A stretch of 5,894 nt of DNA from JAALKW01 sp033791145 (lineage in GTDB: Bacteria; Pseudomonadota; Gammaproteobacteria; Legionellales; Legionellaceae): the NCBI GenBank assembly GCA_033791145.1, contig JASJHH010000066.1, forward strand, positions 1 through 5,894, in the 5' to 3' direction. The translations under genes were made by a program, and so were the position numbers. Below, in pieces: positions 5,592 through 5,894 of this stretch. Every line of letters begins with the position of its first letter. Within the stretch, counting starts at the first letter, position 1. The notes beneath the pieces were generated by a model that worked only from the letters and a program-made list of their open reading frames with translations, was not told where the DNA came from and did no database searches.

Positions 5592-5894
5592 ATGAAAAAT
5601 GCTGAACAAATCATATCAACGCTTTTGGCTGAAATTACTGAACTGAAAGACCTCGTAAAACGACAAGCGTTGAGGATTTCAGATTTGGAAAAACGTTTAA
5701 ATAAAAACAGCCAAAATAGTTCAAAACCACCTTCCAGTGATGGTTTAAGTAAGCCTCGCACCACCTCATTACGTGAAAAAGGAAAACATAAAAGTGGTGG
5801 TCAAAAAGGGCATAAAGGTGAAACATTACAACAAACTGAGACACCCGACATCATCAAAACACATGTATTAACGACATGCCCAGACTGTCAACAT
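5592..5894 (+). CDS. IS66-family transposase (TnpC type), N-terminal part, cut by right window edge
   Basis: The first 101 codons of a DDE transposase; IS66 TnpC proteins are normally about 450-530 residues. Seen: an N-terminal heptad-like leucine helix (residues 7-36: LLAEITELKDLV, ISDLEKRL); the family signature NKNSQNSSKPPSSDG (37-51); a basic stretch ending GKHKSGGQKGHKGETL (64-79); and CPDC (96-99), the first half of the IS66 zinc-finger. The catalytic DDE core is beyond the edge. A stop codon (TGA 5577-5579) lies in frame just upstream, so ATG 5592 is the first usable start; the Shine-Dalgarno is poor. No tnpA or tnpB precedes it, which suits single-gene IS66 relatives (ISBst12 group) or an incomplete element. 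Confidence 0.92.
   Translation, partial: MKNAEQIISTLLAEITELKDLVKRQALRISDLEKRLNKNSQNSSKPPSSDGLSKPRTTSLREKGKHKSGGQKGHKGETLQQTETPDIIKTHVLTTCPDCQH

Larger units (their letters stand above)
5451..5894 (+). mobile_element. Left part of an IS66-family insertion sequence (boundary undetermined)
   Basis: The transposase at 5592 implies an insertion sequence whose left end lies somewhere in 5451-5591. A GTAA at 5483-5486 matches the usual first bases of IS66-family terminal repeats, but GTAA is too short to be decisive, and the right end is outside the window, so neither the inverted repeat nor the 8-bp target duplication can be checked. The REP-like unit falls inside this interval and may be host sequence or part of the element. 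Confidence 0.5.

Noticed and set aside
5570..5844. Two minus-strand open frames (64 and 69 codons) opposite the transposase
   Set aside because: Both are antisense to the clearly recognisable IS66 transposase N-terminus and show no domain or ribosome site.

Overview
The window looks like a chromosomal segment of an AT-leaning gammaproteobacterium. The valS N-terminal half resembles Escherichia coli ValS closely. The small gene set (TyrP-type permease, HSD10-like dehydrogenase, orphan membrane protein) would fit Legionella/Coxiella-type (Legionellales) relatives, but that placement is inference from general resemblance, not a search.

Layout. Bases 1475 down to the left edge, minus strand: the N-terminal half of valyl-tRNA synthetase (valS), cut by the window before its KMSKS loop. 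Divergent to it, after a 212-base spacer with a good sigma70-like promoter, are two plus-strand genes 28 bases apart: an 11-TM-type aromatic amino acid permease of the TyrP/Mtr family (1688-2875) and a short-chain dehydrogenase closely resembling type II 3-hydroxyacyl-CoA dehydrogenase/HSD17B10 (2904-3647). The dehydrogenase ends tail-to-tail with, and overlaps by 20 bases, a minus-strand gene for an unrecognised multi-TM protein with a soluble C-terminal domain (3628-4740). Behind that, also on the minus strand, is a 60-residue protein whose core resembles the sigma28-binding segment of FlgM (4795-4977). A 167-base AT-rich spacer with an 11-bp direct repeat separates it from a divergent gene for a small four-cysteine exported protein (5145-5450). 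A palindromic repeat-like stretch follows (about 5494-5524). The right edge holds the start of an IS66-family transposase (5592 onward), cut by the window.

The valS half and the permease/dehydrogenase pair read as housekeeping or metabolic sequence. From about 3650 rightward the region is more accessory in character: orphan membrane protein, tiny regulator-like gene, secreted small protein, dispersed-type repeat, insertion sequence. I see no tRNA, rRNA, CRISPR array or recognisable multi-gene defence system. The most interesting items are the FlgM-like miniature protein, the exported cysteine-rich protein with repeats in its promoter, and the orphan membrane protein. None of these amounts to a demonstrated new system.
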